From positions 1 through 64,000 of the forward strand of contig NZ_CANMSK010000011.1 of NCBI RefSeq assembly GCF_947500655.1: a DNA stretch of 64,000 nucleotides, in the 5' to 3' direction. The position numbers and the translations under genes are program-made. The notes beneath the pieces are model-generated. The model was not told the DNA's origin. It was given only the letters and a program-made list of their open reading frames with translations, and ran no database searches. The DNA is from an uncultured Psychrosphaera sp. Its GTDB lineage: Bacteria; Pseudomonadota; Gammaproteobacteria; Enterobacterales; Alteromonadaceae. Shown here one piece after another: positions 11,052 through 20,379 of the stretch (position 1 is its first letter; each line of letters opens with the position of its first letter).

Positions 11052-12014
11052 TTGTTTTTTGAAGGCGCTGAAAAAAAAGCCGAAATCCAAGTTGATAGCC
11101 AAAAACTATCGCTACTAAACGACATTCCAAACGAGTATTGGCATGACTTAGTACATAAATGTGAAGCAAAAATACTTTCTTCTATAGAGAATAAATATTG
11201 TAAAGCTTTTCTGCTGTCTGAATCTAGCCTATTTGTTTGGGATGATAGATTCTTAATATTAACTTGTGGCGAAACCAAGCTTATCAATTCAATTGAGTTT
11301 TTTATTCAAACATACGATGTTGTCGTGTTAAAACAAGTGACCTATCAACGTAAAAATGAATACTTCTCTCATGCTCAACCGAGCTGTTTTGGCGATGACT
11401 TAAAAATACTTGCTAAATATCTTGATGGACAAGCATATAGATTTGGTGCACTTGATGGCCACCACAACTACATTTTCCATTATGAGAATGACTTTGAGGC
11501 TGATCAACAAGACAAAACCTATGAGCTTTTGGCTTATCAAATAAGCGAACGAGCATCAAAACTCTTGTCTACTGAAGGCTTATCTAAACAACAAATTAGA
11601 ACCTTGTTTAACTTTGACCAACTTATCCCTGGCTTTGCTATAGATGATTTTGTATTTGAGCCTTATGGTTACTCGTTAAATGCAATTAAAGACGATAAAT
11701 ACCTGACCATTCATGTGACACCACAAGAATCCAGCAGTTACGTTAGTTTTGAATCTAACATCGACTTAATCTCGTTAACGCCACAAATAATGCAAGTGTT
11801 AGAGCCAGAGTCGTTTGATATTTTGACTTACAATGAATTTGATTACGTTGAAAAAGTAAATCAGTTTATTCCACGTGAATATCAAGCAACCTGTAAAATT
11901 CAACAAACATTAACCAATGGTTATGAAGTCAAATTCAGTAACTACTTAAAACCATCAGCTGAATTTACTTCACCTGCAAAAATTAATATCAATGGAGATA
12001 ACCATGCACTCTGA
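11052..12014 (+). CDS. speD: S-adenosylmethionine decarboxylase, eukaryotic-type proenzyme
   Basis: SpeD makes decarboxylated SAM, the aminopropyl donor for spermidine synthesis. The sequence follows the eukaryotic AdoMetDC family, not the short bacterial SpeD. An N-terminal FFEGAEKKAE matches the human FFEGTEKLLE segment. The self-cleavage site is LLSESSLFV, where S58 would become the pyruvoyl group. Next come ILTCGETKL (catalytic cysteine C72), EPYGYSLNAI and LTIHVTPQE, which carry the processing serine and histidine. It has 320 residues, close to human (334). It begins at TTG 11052 after GCGGAG. The speE start lies inside its 3' end, 11 bases before the stop, so the two are coupled. Confidence 0.92.
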   Translation: MFFEGAEKKAEIQVDSQKLSLLNDIPNEYWHDLVHKCEAKILSSIENKYCKAFLLSESSLFVWDDRFLILTCGETKLINSIEFFIQTYDVVVLKQVTYQRKNEYFSHAQPSCFGDDLKILAKYLDGQAYRFGALDGHHNYIFHYENDFEADQQDKTYELLAYQISERASKLLSTEGLSKQQIRTLFNFDQLIPGFAIDDFVFEPYGYSLNAIKDDKYLTIHVTPQESSSYVSFESNIDLISLTPQIMQVLEPESFDILTYNEFDYVEKVNQFIPREYQATCKIQQTLTNGYEVKFSNYLKPSAEFTSPAKININGDNHAL

Positions 12015-12861
12015 TCTATGGGTAGAAGAAAAATTTGAAGACTTTTTGGGACTTCGTTTAAAAGTAGAAAAAGTTTTGTTCTCAGGAAAAAGTGAATTCC
12101 AAACTGTAGACGTGGTGGAAACCAAAGGTCATGGCAAAATGTTACTTAACGATGGTTTGATCATGGTGACTGAACGTGACGAATTTGCTTATCACGATAT
12201 GATCTCTCACGTTCCTTTGTTTATTCACCCTAACCCTAAAAAAGTATTAGTGATTGGCGGTGGTGATGGCGGCTCAGCGCGTGAAGTTATTCGTCATAAA
12301 GGCGTTGAAAAATGCACTATGGTAGAAATTGACGCTATGGTGGTTGACGCTTGTAAAGAGTTTATTCCTCTTACAGCAAGTGCATTAGATGACGACAGAA
12401 TAGAGTTAATTATTGGTGACGGTGTTCAATTTGTAAAAGACACCACAGAAAAGTTTGACGTCATTATTATAGACAGCACAGACCCAATTGGCCCTGCGAC
12501 ACCATTATTTGGCGAAGAATTTTACCAAGACGTAAACAAATGTTTGTCCGACGATGGTATTGTTGTGTCTCAAGGCGAAACACCTTGGTACGGTAAAGAA
12601 ATTCAACACTCTTTACTTAGCGTATTAAACAACGTATTTGATAATACTTACATGTATAGCTTCAGTAACTTAACTTACCCAGGTGGTTTATGGTGCTTTA
12701 CTTTAGCCTCTAAAAAGTATCATCCAATTAACGACTTTAACGCTGATGCAGTAGATAAAAGTGGTTTAGAATTTAAGTATTATAACAAAGGCGTACACAC
12801 AGCGGCTTTTGCTTTACCAAATTTTATTAGAGACGGTTTACAGCATTTACTTAAAAACTAA
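12004..12861 (+). CDS. speE: Spermidine synthase
   Basis: SpeE transfers the aminopropyl group of decarboxylated SAM to putrescine. The motifs VLVIGGGDGGSAREVIRH and IIDSTDPIGPATPLF are diagnostic, and it has 285 residues, the usual size. ATG 12004 is chosen because GGAG lies 6-7 bases upstream (MHSDLWVEEK). An in-frame ATG at 11992 would add four residues and lose this spacing. It overlaps speD by 11 bases. With speA and speB nearby, the block is a complete arginine-to-spermidine pathway. Confidence 0.97.
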   Translation: MHSDLWVEEKFEDFLGLRLKVEKVLFSGKSEFQTVDVVETKGHGKMLLNDGLIMVTERDEFAYHDMISHVPLFIHPNPKKVLVIGGGDGGSAREVIRHKGVEKCTMVEIDAMVVDACKEFIPLTASALDDDRIELIIGDGVQFVKDTTEKFDVIIIDSTDPIGPATPLFGEEFYQDVNKCLSDDGIVVSQGETPWYGKEIQHSLLSVLNNVFDNTYMYSFSNLTYPGGLWCFTLASKKYHPINDFNADAVDKSGLEFKYYNKGVHTAAFALPNFIRDGLQHLLKN

Positions 12862-12878
12862 TTATTAAAGCCAATTGA

Positions 12879-12918
12879 AAGAGTAAGGCGTTATTTTATG
12901 TAATAACGCCTTACTCTT
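12879..12918 (+). terminator. Long perfect hairpin after speE
   Basis: The arms AAGAGTAAGGCGTTATT (12879-12895) and its exact complement (12902-12918) give a 17-bp stem with a 6-base loop. No T-run follows (CACGTG instead), so it may be a transcript-stabilising hairpin as well as a terminator. Confidence 0.6.
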
Positions 12919-13128
12919 CACGTGAATTACACCTCGTATTACGTTATAATATTTTCCCTCAAAGAGCATAAAAACGCTTTCAAAAAAATAATAAAGGCTG
13001 AACAAACACTTATGTTCAATAACTCAATTAAACATATCATTTTTATTATTTCTGAGTCCGTTCATCAATATTTTACCCCACTTTTAATTTATACAATGAC
13101 AACAAAAGTGAGAGCTTAATTTACAACT

Positions 13129-13395
13129 ATGAGTAAAGTGACGGTTCACCGCAATGGGGTTATAGAAACGGAAATTGAATTCGTTAATACCGACGCGACC
13201 TTACTAAATTCATTACAAAAAAATTCGGTAGATATGCTGTATCACTGTAAAGAAGGCTTTTGTGGTGCCTGTCGCTGCAAACTAAAGTCAGGCTCTATTT
13301 CTTATATCAACGAACCACTTGCCTTTGTCAGAAAAGGTGAAATACTCACCTGTTGTAGTGTACCAAACGAAGATATTGAGATTGAGATCTTGTAA
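13129..13395 (+). CDS. yfaE: 2Fe-2S ferredoxin YfaE (class I RNR maintenance)
   Basis: An 88-residue plant-type 2Fe-2S ferredoxin. The cluster ligands are visible in HCKEGFCGACRCKL and, further on, LTCCSVP. YfaE is known to reduce the di-iron centre of NrdB so that the tyrosyl radical can be rebuilt. In many gammaproteobacteria yfaE directly follows nrdB. Here speABDE and the nrdB terminator separate them, so it must have its own promoter. About 210 bases upstream, after the speE hairpin, contain no convincing gene. Confidence 0.9.
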   Translation: MSKVTVHRNGVIETEIEFVNTDATLLNSLQKNSVDMLYHCKEGFCGACRCKLKSGSISYINEPLAFVRKGEILTCCSVPNEDIEIEIL

Positions 13396-13629
13396 TTATT
13401 AACTCAAGAGTGGTTCAACACACGAGCGGATCCAGGATAAGAAATAGAAGGTACCAGAGTAAAATTACATTACCCACTTACTCTTTACCTAATACCATAC
13501 TCCAACAGAATTGAAATCTTGAATTAAATCACTGTTCAAAGAAACTCTAATTTAAACAATAAGAAACTGGTGTAACTGGTTTATACAATCCATAATGCAG
13601 CATGGTTATTATTATTTTGAAAGTTCTCA

Positions 13630-15006
13630 ATGAAAGCGTTTGATTTTACTGAAGTAAGACACATATTAAAGTTGGCCATTCCGTTATTGTTAACTCAAAT
13701 TACCGCCAGTTTAATGTTCTTTACTGACACAGTAATGGCCAGTAAAGCTGGACACGTTGATATGGCATCAGTGTCTATTGCTACCGGCTTATGGTCTCCA
13801 GTTATTTTCTCTGCTCAAGGCTTGTTAATTGCGGTTACACCGGTTATTGCGCATTTATTTGGCTCAAGTAAAGGTAGCAATAGTAACCAAGCTCAAATGG
13901 TTTCTACTTTATTCCAAGGTGCTTATATTGCTGCGGCGATTACCATAGTCATTGTATTTATATTCCAGTTTGTTCATATTCCATTAGATAACCTTAATTT
14001 AGAACCTGAATTACACGAAAAATCCTTAGGCTATTTACACTATGTGGTTTGGGGCATCTTACCAACCTGTTTGTTCTTTGCATTACGTGCTTTTTGTGAA
14101 GGTATTAGTGTCACTAAACCTGCATTAATCGTTAGTGTTATTGCATTACTTGCCAATATTCCGCTTAACTACATATTTGTATTTGGTAAGTTTGGCGCAC
14201 CTGAATTAGGTGGTGCTGGATGTGGACTTGCCACCGCAATTGTTCAGTGGATAAGCTTAATCAGTTTGCTTATTTACTTTAGTATTTCACGTAAATTAAA
14301 GCACTATCAAATATTTAAACATGTAGAAAAACCTAATATTGAAAGCATTAAAATGCTTTCAAAACTTGGAACACCTATCGCTCTGTCTTTGTTGTTTGAA
14401 TCGAGTCTTTTTGCCTTTATGGCACTGTTTATCGCTCCACTTGGTTCAATTGCCGTTGCCGGACATCAAGTAGCCTTTAGTTATAGCGCCGTAGTGTTTA
14501 TGTTCCCGTTAAGTTTAGCCATGGCCGCCACTATACGAATTGGCTATTTAAAAGGTGTTGGAGATTTAACTAAACTAAAGCGTTCGATCAAAACCTGCTT
14601 TTTTATGGCCTGTAGTTTTGGTACTTTAGTGATGATAACCACCCTTTTATTCCGTGAACAAATTATCCTTATATACACGTCAAATCCAGAAGTTGTGGCG
14701 TTAGCTGCGAGTATTTTAATTATCACCGCGATTTATCAATTGCCCGATGCAATCCAAGTAATGGCTGCGGGTATATTTAAAGGATTAAAAATCACTAAAC
14801 CGCTGTTTTACATCACCTTTATCTCTTATTGGCCGATTGGATTTACCTTAGGTTACTTATTAGGTAGAACCGATTACATAGTCCCTGCTATGGGGCCTCA
14901 AGGGTTTTGGGTTGGTACGGTTATCGGTTTAACCACCGCTTCCGTGTTGTTCCTTATATGGCTTAAGATAACCATGAAAAAATTGGACTTCACAGTCGCG
15001 GCTTAA
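13630..15006 (+). CDS. MATE family multidrug efflux transporter (NorM-like)
   Basis: A 458-residue inner-membrane protein with about 12 hydrophobic segments and the MATE opening LAIPLLLTQITASLMFFTDTVMASKAG. In this family, transporters export cationic drugs and dyes in exchange for sodium or protons. The two homologous halves start near residues 10 and 240 (second half KMLSKLGTPIALSLLFES). Its substrate cannot be told from sequence. It stands alone, with a bidirectional terminator between it and the convergent putA. Confidence 0.93.
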   Translation: MKAFDFTEVRHILKLAIPLLLTQITASLMFFTDTVMASKAGHVDMASVSIATGLWSPVIFSAQGLLIAVTPVIAHLFGSSKGSNSNQAQMVSTLFQGAYIAAAITIVIVFIFQFVHIPLDNLNLEPELHEKSLGYLHYVVWGILPTCLFFALRAFCEGISVTKPALIVSVIALLANIPLNYIFVFGKFGAPELGGAGCGLATAIVQWISLISLLIYFSISRKLKHYQIFKHVEKPNIESIKMLSKLGTPIALSLLFESSLFAFMALFIAPLGSIAVAGHQVAFSYSAVVFMFPLSLAMAATIRIGYLKGVGDLTKLKRSIKTCFFMACSFGTLVMITTLLFREQIILIYTSNPEVVALAASILIITAIYQLPDAIQVMAAGIFKGLKITKPLFYITFISYWPIGFTLGYLLGRTDYIVPAMGPQGFWVGTVIGLTTASVLFLIWLKITMKKLDFTVAA

Positions 15007-15037
15007 TGTAACGATTTAATCTGACGAACATGCATAA

Positions 15038-15066
15038 AAAAAGGTGAACCTAAGTTCACCTTTTTG
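15038..15066. terminator. Bidirectional terminator between the MATE gene and putA
   Basis: GGTGAAC and GTTCACC form a 7-bp stem (15043-15060) with a CTAA loop, flanked by an A-run on the left and a T-run on the right. It can terminate the MATE gene on the plus strand and putA on the minus strand. Confidence 0.85.
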
Positions 15067-15120
15067 CTTTTTATCTTATATGGTTTTTCTTATATAGATA
15101 AAACCAACTAAACATAGTTT

Positions 15121-18100
15121 TTATTCATCTGTTAAGGTCATTAACGATGTATTACCGCCAGAAGCTGTAGTATCAATACTTATGGTCTTCTCAGTCACTA
15201 AACGTTGGATTAAGTTATCGTTATATTCAGCGGTTATCGTTGGTAAAATAGCGCCAACACGTTGCGCTAATTTATGTGCAACATACGCACTACGACGACA
15301 TTCTGAGTCAATAACTACACCAGCTAACGATTCATGCTCTAATAAAGGCTGTAGGTGTTCTAATTTGGCTACTTGCAACACGCCTTTATCGGCACCGGTT
15401 TTGTTGAATTTATTCATAAATTCAACACCTTCTTCATAAAACACGTCTGAAACCACGGCAATAACAGTGTTACCTGTTGATAAAGCCGTAATAATAGACA
15501 TTACCCAGTAATGGAATGTTGCGTCTTTATCGGCAAAACAAACCAACGTACCTCTTGGCTCCAAGTACAAAATATTAGACTCACCTGTTGGCCCTGGCAA
15601 TACCGTTGGCTTTTTCAGTTTACGTTCTATATCAATTAACTGAGAACGGGCGGTTGCTAAGGTTTTATCTAAGTTATCCGCGAACTCAACCGTATGTTCA
15701 ACTGTAGCCATTTCAGCCAATAATTGACGCACATGAGAAGTACGAGTATTTAAGTCGGCTAAGCGCCATGACTTCTCACCTTCCTGCGCTTTATCCATTA
15801 ACTTATTAGCTTCTTTAATGGACTTATCTGTTGGCTCTAGCGCTTCATCATCTAATACTAATTCATCTTCACTTGGTGTTGATTTTTCTTGTAACAAACG
15901 TGGTAAATAGTTTGGACCGCCCGCTTTTGGACCTGTACCAGATAAGCCTCTACCACCAAATGGTTGAACGCCAACCACAGCACCAATCATATTGCGGTTA
16001 ATGTAAACGTTACCCGCACGTGACTTTTTAGCTAAGGCAATAGCACGGCTTTCAATACGTGAATGAATGCCCATAGTTAAACCAAAGCCCGTTGAGTTAA
16101 TTTGCTCAATAACCTTGTCTATGTCTTTACCAGAAAAACGAATGACATGGACACATGGACCAAATACTTCTTTTTGTAACTGGCTAATATCGCTAATTTC
16201 ATACAAACGAGGTGCAAAGAAATGACCGTTTTTCGTTTCTTCACCCATTTCACATTGATATAACAACTCCCCGTGAGTCTGCATATACTCTGCGTGTTCG
16301 TTCAATGCTTTTAATGCTTTGGTATCAATCACAGGACCAACATCGGTTGATAACATAGCTGGGTTACCAATATGCAGCTCTTTCATTGCGCCTTTGATCA
16401 TACGAATAACGTTATCGGCAATATCGTCTTGCACAAACAATACACGTAACGCTGAACAACGTTGGCCTGCACTTTGGAAACCAGAAGCAATAACATCATC
16501 AATAACTTGCTCTGGTAACGCTGTAGAGTCAACTATCATGCAATTTTGCCCGCCAGTTTCACCAATAAATGGAACTTGCTCACCACCACGTTGGGCTAGA
16601 ATTTGAGAAATTAATGTACCTGTTTGTGTAGAACCGGTAAACATAACCGCAGCCACTCTTGAGTCTGGTAATAATACCTTACCTACATCAGAGCCTTGAG
16701 CAATAACAGACTGAACAACGTTCTCTGGTAAACCAGATTCAATCAATAATTCAATTGCACGTAATGCAATTAAACTTGTTTGCTCTGCAGGTTTAGCGAT
16801 AACGGCATTACCAGTGACAATTGCCGCAGCAACTTGGCCTAGGAATATTGCTAGCGGGAAGTTCCAAGGGCTGATACATAAAATAACACCACGTGGTTCT
16901 AAACGCGTATCTTTTGCTAATACTTCAGCTTCATTGGCGTAATAACGACAGAAATCCACCGCTTCACGAACTTCATCAATACCGTCTTGAGCCGTTTTAC
17001 CTGCTTCTTTAATACAAAAAGCAATTAACTCGTCCATGTTTGCTTCTAATGCATCAGCTGTTTTTCTTAATACCTCAGCACGAACCTTAACTGGAGTTGT
17101 AGACCAAGTATTAAAAGCCGTTTGGCCTTTATCTAACATGGCCAACATATCATCTTGATCAGCAATTTTTACACGGCCTATCACTTCATCCAAATTAGCC
17201 GGGTTAATTACCGCTAATTCATTGTCTGCTAAAGTTGAAATATCAATTTGGTTTTTCTCAAACCAGTTATTAAGATTATCTCGAAGTGGAGATATTTTAG
17301 TAATGTCGGTTAAATCCATGCCTTTTGAATTAGCGCGTTCGTCACCAAATAAGGAAATTGGCAATGCAATTTTCTCATTGTAGATTTGTTCTACTCTGTG
17401 AGTGCGCTCAACAGGATCTTCTAATAAAGATTCAACTGGTTTATCAACATCAACAATCGCGTTTACAAATGACGAGTTAGCCCCATTTTCTAATAAACGT
17501 CTTACCAGATAAGCCAACAAATCTTCGTGCACGCCAACTGGTGCGTAAACACGACATTGAATTTTTTCTTTGCTCACTATTTGATCATATAAGGTATCGC
17601 CCATGCCATGTAGACATTGGAATTCAAATCCTTCTTTATCATTACCGGCTAATTCTAAAATTACCGATGCCGTGTAACCATTGTGCGTAGCAAATTGTGG
17701 ATAAATAGTATCGCGATACTCTAATAGCTTATTTGCACACGCGTGGTAAGACACGTCTGTAGAGGCTTTACGAGTAAATACTGGATAATGCTCTAAACCA
17801 TCTTTTTGCCCGTTTTTGATCTCAGTATCCCAGTACGCACCTTTAACTAAACGCACCATTATCTTGCGACCAACTCTTAATGTAAGTTGTCGCAACCATT
17901 CGATAACAAAAAACGAACGTTTTTGATAAGCCTGAACCGCAAGACCAAAACCATTCCAACCATTCAATTCTTTATCTGAGAAGACAACTTCAATAACATC
18001 TAAAGAAATATCTAAACGCTCAGATTCTTCAGCATCAACCGTTAAGCCAATATTGTATTGTTTGGCTAATAAACAGAGTGCTTTTAATCTTGGAACAACC

Positions 18101-18906
18101 TCATCCATTACGCGGTCACGGTGACTAAATTCATAACGAGAGTGGATAGCAGATAGTTTTATGGAAATACCAGGACTGGTACGTGGACCTTTTCCCTGTG
18201 CTACTTTGCCAATAACGTGAATGGCTTTTATGTATGCATCGTAATATTTGTCAGCATCTTCCATGTTACGGGCACCTTCCCCTAACATGTCGTAAGAATA
18301 TACATAACCGTTGCGTTCTTTTTCGATAGCTCGTTCTGTTGCAGCTTCTATGGTTTCGCCCATAACAAACTGTTTACCCATTATTTTCATGGCAACGTTC
18401 ATTGCTTTACGAATAACAGGCTCTGATACTTTACCTAACGTACGTTTAACAACACCAAAGTCTTTCTTTAAATTACTATCAGAATACTTAACCATGCTGC
18501 CGGTTAACAATAAGCCCCAAGACGAGGCGTTAACAAACATAGAGTCACTTGAACCTAAGTGAGAACTCCACTGGCCTTGTGATAATTTGTCACGGATTAA
18601 TTCGTCCTGTGTTTTTTTATCTGGAACACGTAATAATGCTTCGGCTAAACACATGAGTACTATGCCTTCTTCTGAAGACAGTGAATATTCATTTAACAGT
18701 GCGTCAATACCGCCAGAGCCTTCAGATTCAAATCTGATCTGTAGCACCATTTTACGCGCACGTTCCCACGCTCGACTTCGAGCAGCCATGCTAATTTCAG
18801 CTTCCGGTAATAGATGTTTTATCGCTGTTTTTTCATTAATGCGATAGTAATCACGGATTTTCTGACGAATTGGACAATCTGTCATCAAGTTGCCATTAAA
18901 CAACAT
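15121..18906 (-). CDS. putA: Bifunctional proline dehydrogenase / P5C dehydrogenase
   Basis: PutA oxidises proline to glutamate in two steps. The FAD-linked proline dehydrogenase barrel lies about residues 190-520, with RLVKGAYWDTEIK. The NAD-dependent aldehyde dehydrogenase follows at about 560-1030, with PWNFPLAIFLGQ, the catalytic glutamate in FIGETGGQN and the cysteine in SAGQRCSALR. About 200 further C-terminal residues match the extra domain of long PutA proteins. At 1261 residues it is the long type. No N-terminal ribbon-helix-helix DNA-binding domain is visible, so it should not autoregulate as E. coli PutA does. AAAGG lies 9 bases before ATG 18906; M8 is an alternative start. Confidence 0.96.
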   Translation of the reverse strand: MLFNGNLMTDCPIRQKIRDYYRINEKTAIKHLLPEAEISMAARSRAWERARKMVLQIRFESEGSGGIDALLNEYSLSSEEGIVLMCLAEALLRVPDKKTQDELIRDKLSQGQWSSHLGSSDSMFVNASSWGLLLTGSMVKYSDSNLKKDFGVVKRTLGKVSEPVIRKAMNVAMKIMGKQFVMGETIEAATERAIEKERNGYVYSYDMLGEGARNMEDADKYYDAYIKAIHVIGKVAQGKGPRTSPGISIKLSAIHSRYEFSHRDRVMDEVVPRLKALCLLAKQYNIGLTVDAEESERLDISLDVIEVVFSDKELNGWNGFGLAVQAYQKRSFFVIEWLRQLTLRVGRKIMVRLVKGAYWDTEIKNGQKDGLEHYPVFTRKASTDVSYHACANKLLEYRDTIYPQFATHNGYTASVILELAGNDKEGFEFQCLHGMGDTLYDQIVSKEKIQCRVYAPVGVHEDLLAYLVRRLLENGANSSFVNAIVDVDKPVESLLEDPVERTHRVEQIYNEKIALPISLFGDERANSKGMDLTDITKISPLRDNLNNWFEKNQIDISTLADNELAVINPANLDEVIGRVKIADQDDMLAMLDKGQTAFNTWSTTPVKVRAEVLRKTADALEANMDELIAFCIKEAGKTAQDGIDEVREAVDFCRYYANEAEVLAKDTRLEPRGVILCISPWNFPLAIFLGQVAAAIVTGNAVIAKPAEQTSLIALRAIELLIESGLPENVVQSVIAQGSDVGKVLLPDSRVAAVMFTGSTQTGTLISQILAQRGGEQVPFIGETGGQNCMIVDSTALPEQVIDDVIASGFQSAGQRCSALRVLFVQDDIADNVIRMIKGAMKELHIGNPAMLSTDVGPVIDTKALKALNEHAEYMQTHGELLYQCEMGEETKNGHFFAPRLYEISDISQLQKEVFGPCVHVIRFSGKDIDKVIEQINSTGFGLTMGIHSRIESRAIALAKKSRAGNVYINRNMIGAVVGVQPFGGRGLSGTGPKAGGPNYLPRLLQEKSTPSEDELVLDDEALEPTDKSIKEANKLMDKAQEGEKSWRLADLNTRTSHVRQLLAEMATVEHTVEFADNLDKTLATARSQLIDIERKLKKPTVLPGPTGESNILYLEPRGTLVCFADKDATFHYWVMSIITALSTGNTVIAVVSDVFYEEGVEFMNKFNKTGADKGVLQVAKLEHLQPLLEHESLAGVVIDSECRRSAYVAHKLAQRVGAILPTITAEYNDNLIQRLVTEKTISIDTTASGGNTSLMTLTDE

Positions 18907-19294
18907 AAGCGTAAACCTTTATAATTAGTGGTGTGTGGGCGTAATATTAGCGGGCATTCTAGTCCACCAACTCAACTTTTTGCTAATCAATTATTTTGAA
19001 ACGCAACTATAAACAAAACTAATGCTTAACCCTAAATTTATTAGTATAAAAATTGTTGGTTTTATTTAGCTATTTTAACGAAAAACAAACTAACTTTATT
19101 GATATTAGCTTATATTTTCAGATAGTTATGACTATTTCACTATAAAGTAAAAAATATTTAGTAGACTAAGTTTCTGAGCCTTAAACAGAGAGAATTTAGG
19201 CTCACATAAAGCAAACTAATCTTAAATGGCTATTAACTTAGGTTAAATTAGTTTGATATTGGTAATATTATTTAGGAATACTTATTGATTATCT
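18907..19294. other. Intergenic region between putA and the nitroreductase gene
   Basis: These 388 bases are AT-rich and contain no convincing gene. They should hold the putA promoter, because putA reads leftward from 18906. An imperfect inverted repeat, CAAACTAATCTTAA with TTAAATTAGTTTG (about 19211-19255), may terminate the nitroreductase transcript. Confidence 0.5.
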
Positions 19295-19846
19295 TTAATC
19301 CCAATATGAAACCGTATCCGTTTGTTTTTTAGCTTTCTTAATTGGCGTATCTTCCATAGGTGTTCCTAGGTACATAAAGCCAATAACCTCATCTAATTCT
19401 GTTAAACCTAGCGCTTCATTTACATACTGGTTTTGCGAGTAATTCCCCGTACGCCAAATTCCGTTAAAACCTTGGGCAAACGCCGCCAACTGCATATTAT
19501 GTAAGGCACAAGCCGTTGTCGCTACCTGCTCTACTCTAGGCACCATGTCATGGTGTTTGTATTTGCAAATACCAATAATGATCATAGGCGCACGAAGCGG
19601 TAAGATTTTCGCTTTTTCTATCGCTGCATCATCAAAACCTGACTTAATAGCCGCTTGATGATAAATATCAGCGAGTTTTGTTAAGCCATCGTTTTGACAA
19701 ACAATGAATTCAAATGGTGAAAGGTTTGCATGATCTGGCACTCGGTGTGCAGCGGATAATATATTGTCTAATGCTTCACCGCTTGGCGCTGGATCTACAA
19801 GTTTGTTATAAGACGAGCGAGTTAATAAAAGATCTAATGCATTCAT
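19295..19846 (-). CDS. Nitroreductase family flavoprotein (YdjA-like)
   Basis: A 183-residue FMN-dependent NAD(P)H oxidoreductase of the small nitroreductase type. The N-terminal FMN-binding arginine segment is LTRSSYNKLVDPAPSG, followed by HRVPDHANLSPFEF. Later come APMIIIGICKYK and GFNGIWRTGNYSQ, as in E. coli YdjA. The physiological substrate is unknown. It stands alone. About 310 bases before the start (19847-20158) hold no visible gene and must contain its promoter and that of the divergent small ORF. Confidence 0.88.
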   Translation of the reverse strand: MNALDLLLTRSSYNKLVDPAPSGEALDNILSAAHRVPDHANLSPFEFIVCQNDGLTKLADIYHQAAIKSGFDDAAIEKAKILPLRAPMIIIGICKYKHHDMVPRVEQVATTACALHNMQLAAFAQGFNGIWRTGNYSQNQYVNEALGLTELDEVIGFMYLGTPMEDTPIKKAKKQTDTVSYWD

Positions 19847-20158
19847 AATAAAGCTTCTTGATAAATAAGAAGGTAATCTTACCTTAAAAAAACACAGCTA
19901 AAAAGGATGCGAAGGTATCTTGGATTTATCCGAAATAATATCCCCTATTGCTTATAAATCAGATTAAAGATCAGAATAGATAACGACAAAATTGTTTATA
20001 CCAAATAATCAATGCTGCTGTTGCACTTACGAGTTGAATCCGCGTAATCTGTATTGCTAGTTATTCTGGATTAAGTCATAGAACTTAAGTCAAAAAGTTT
20101 GTATTGTTACACCCATTAACTAATTTATAGTTTCTTATTTCACTAAAGAAGGAAAGAT

Positions 20159-20356
20159 ATGAAATCACCTCCAACTGATTTAGAAAAAAAAGAACGCTTA
20201 CAAAGAGCTAAGAATAAATTTCAACTGATAAGACGTCAGTTAAACAATCAAAAAGCCAGTAAACATAAACTATTGGGTTTGGTACAAGAGTTGGCCTCTC
20301 AGCGACCAGATGTAACGGTAAAAATACTGAAAAAATGGATTGATACTAATAAATAG
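20159..20356 (+). CDS. Small conserved-looking basic protein, unknown function
   Basis: A 65-residue, lysine-rich protein (KSPPTDLEKKERLQRAKNKF) predicted mostly helical, with no signal or membrane segment. AAGGAAAG lies 6-7 bases before ATG 20159, which supports real translation. It ends RPDVTVKILKKWIDTNK. I do not recognise the family. It is convergent with the next gene (23 bases between the stops). Confidence 0.6.
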   Translation: MKSPPTDLEKKERLQRAKNKFQLIRRQLNNQKASKHKLLGLVQELASQRPDVTVKILKKWIDTNK

Positions 20357-20379
20357 TATTGATCTATTTGATGAAATAC

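Noticed and set aside
12922..13119. 65-residue plus-strand ORF between speE and yfaE
   Set aside because: No ribosome binding site, low-complexity AT-driven composition and no family pattern. It is more likely leader or promoter sequence for yfaE.
13480..13500. Further motif A copy (TTACCCACTTACTC)
   Set aside because: Only the CCCACTT part matches and the flanks do not, so it is likely chance.
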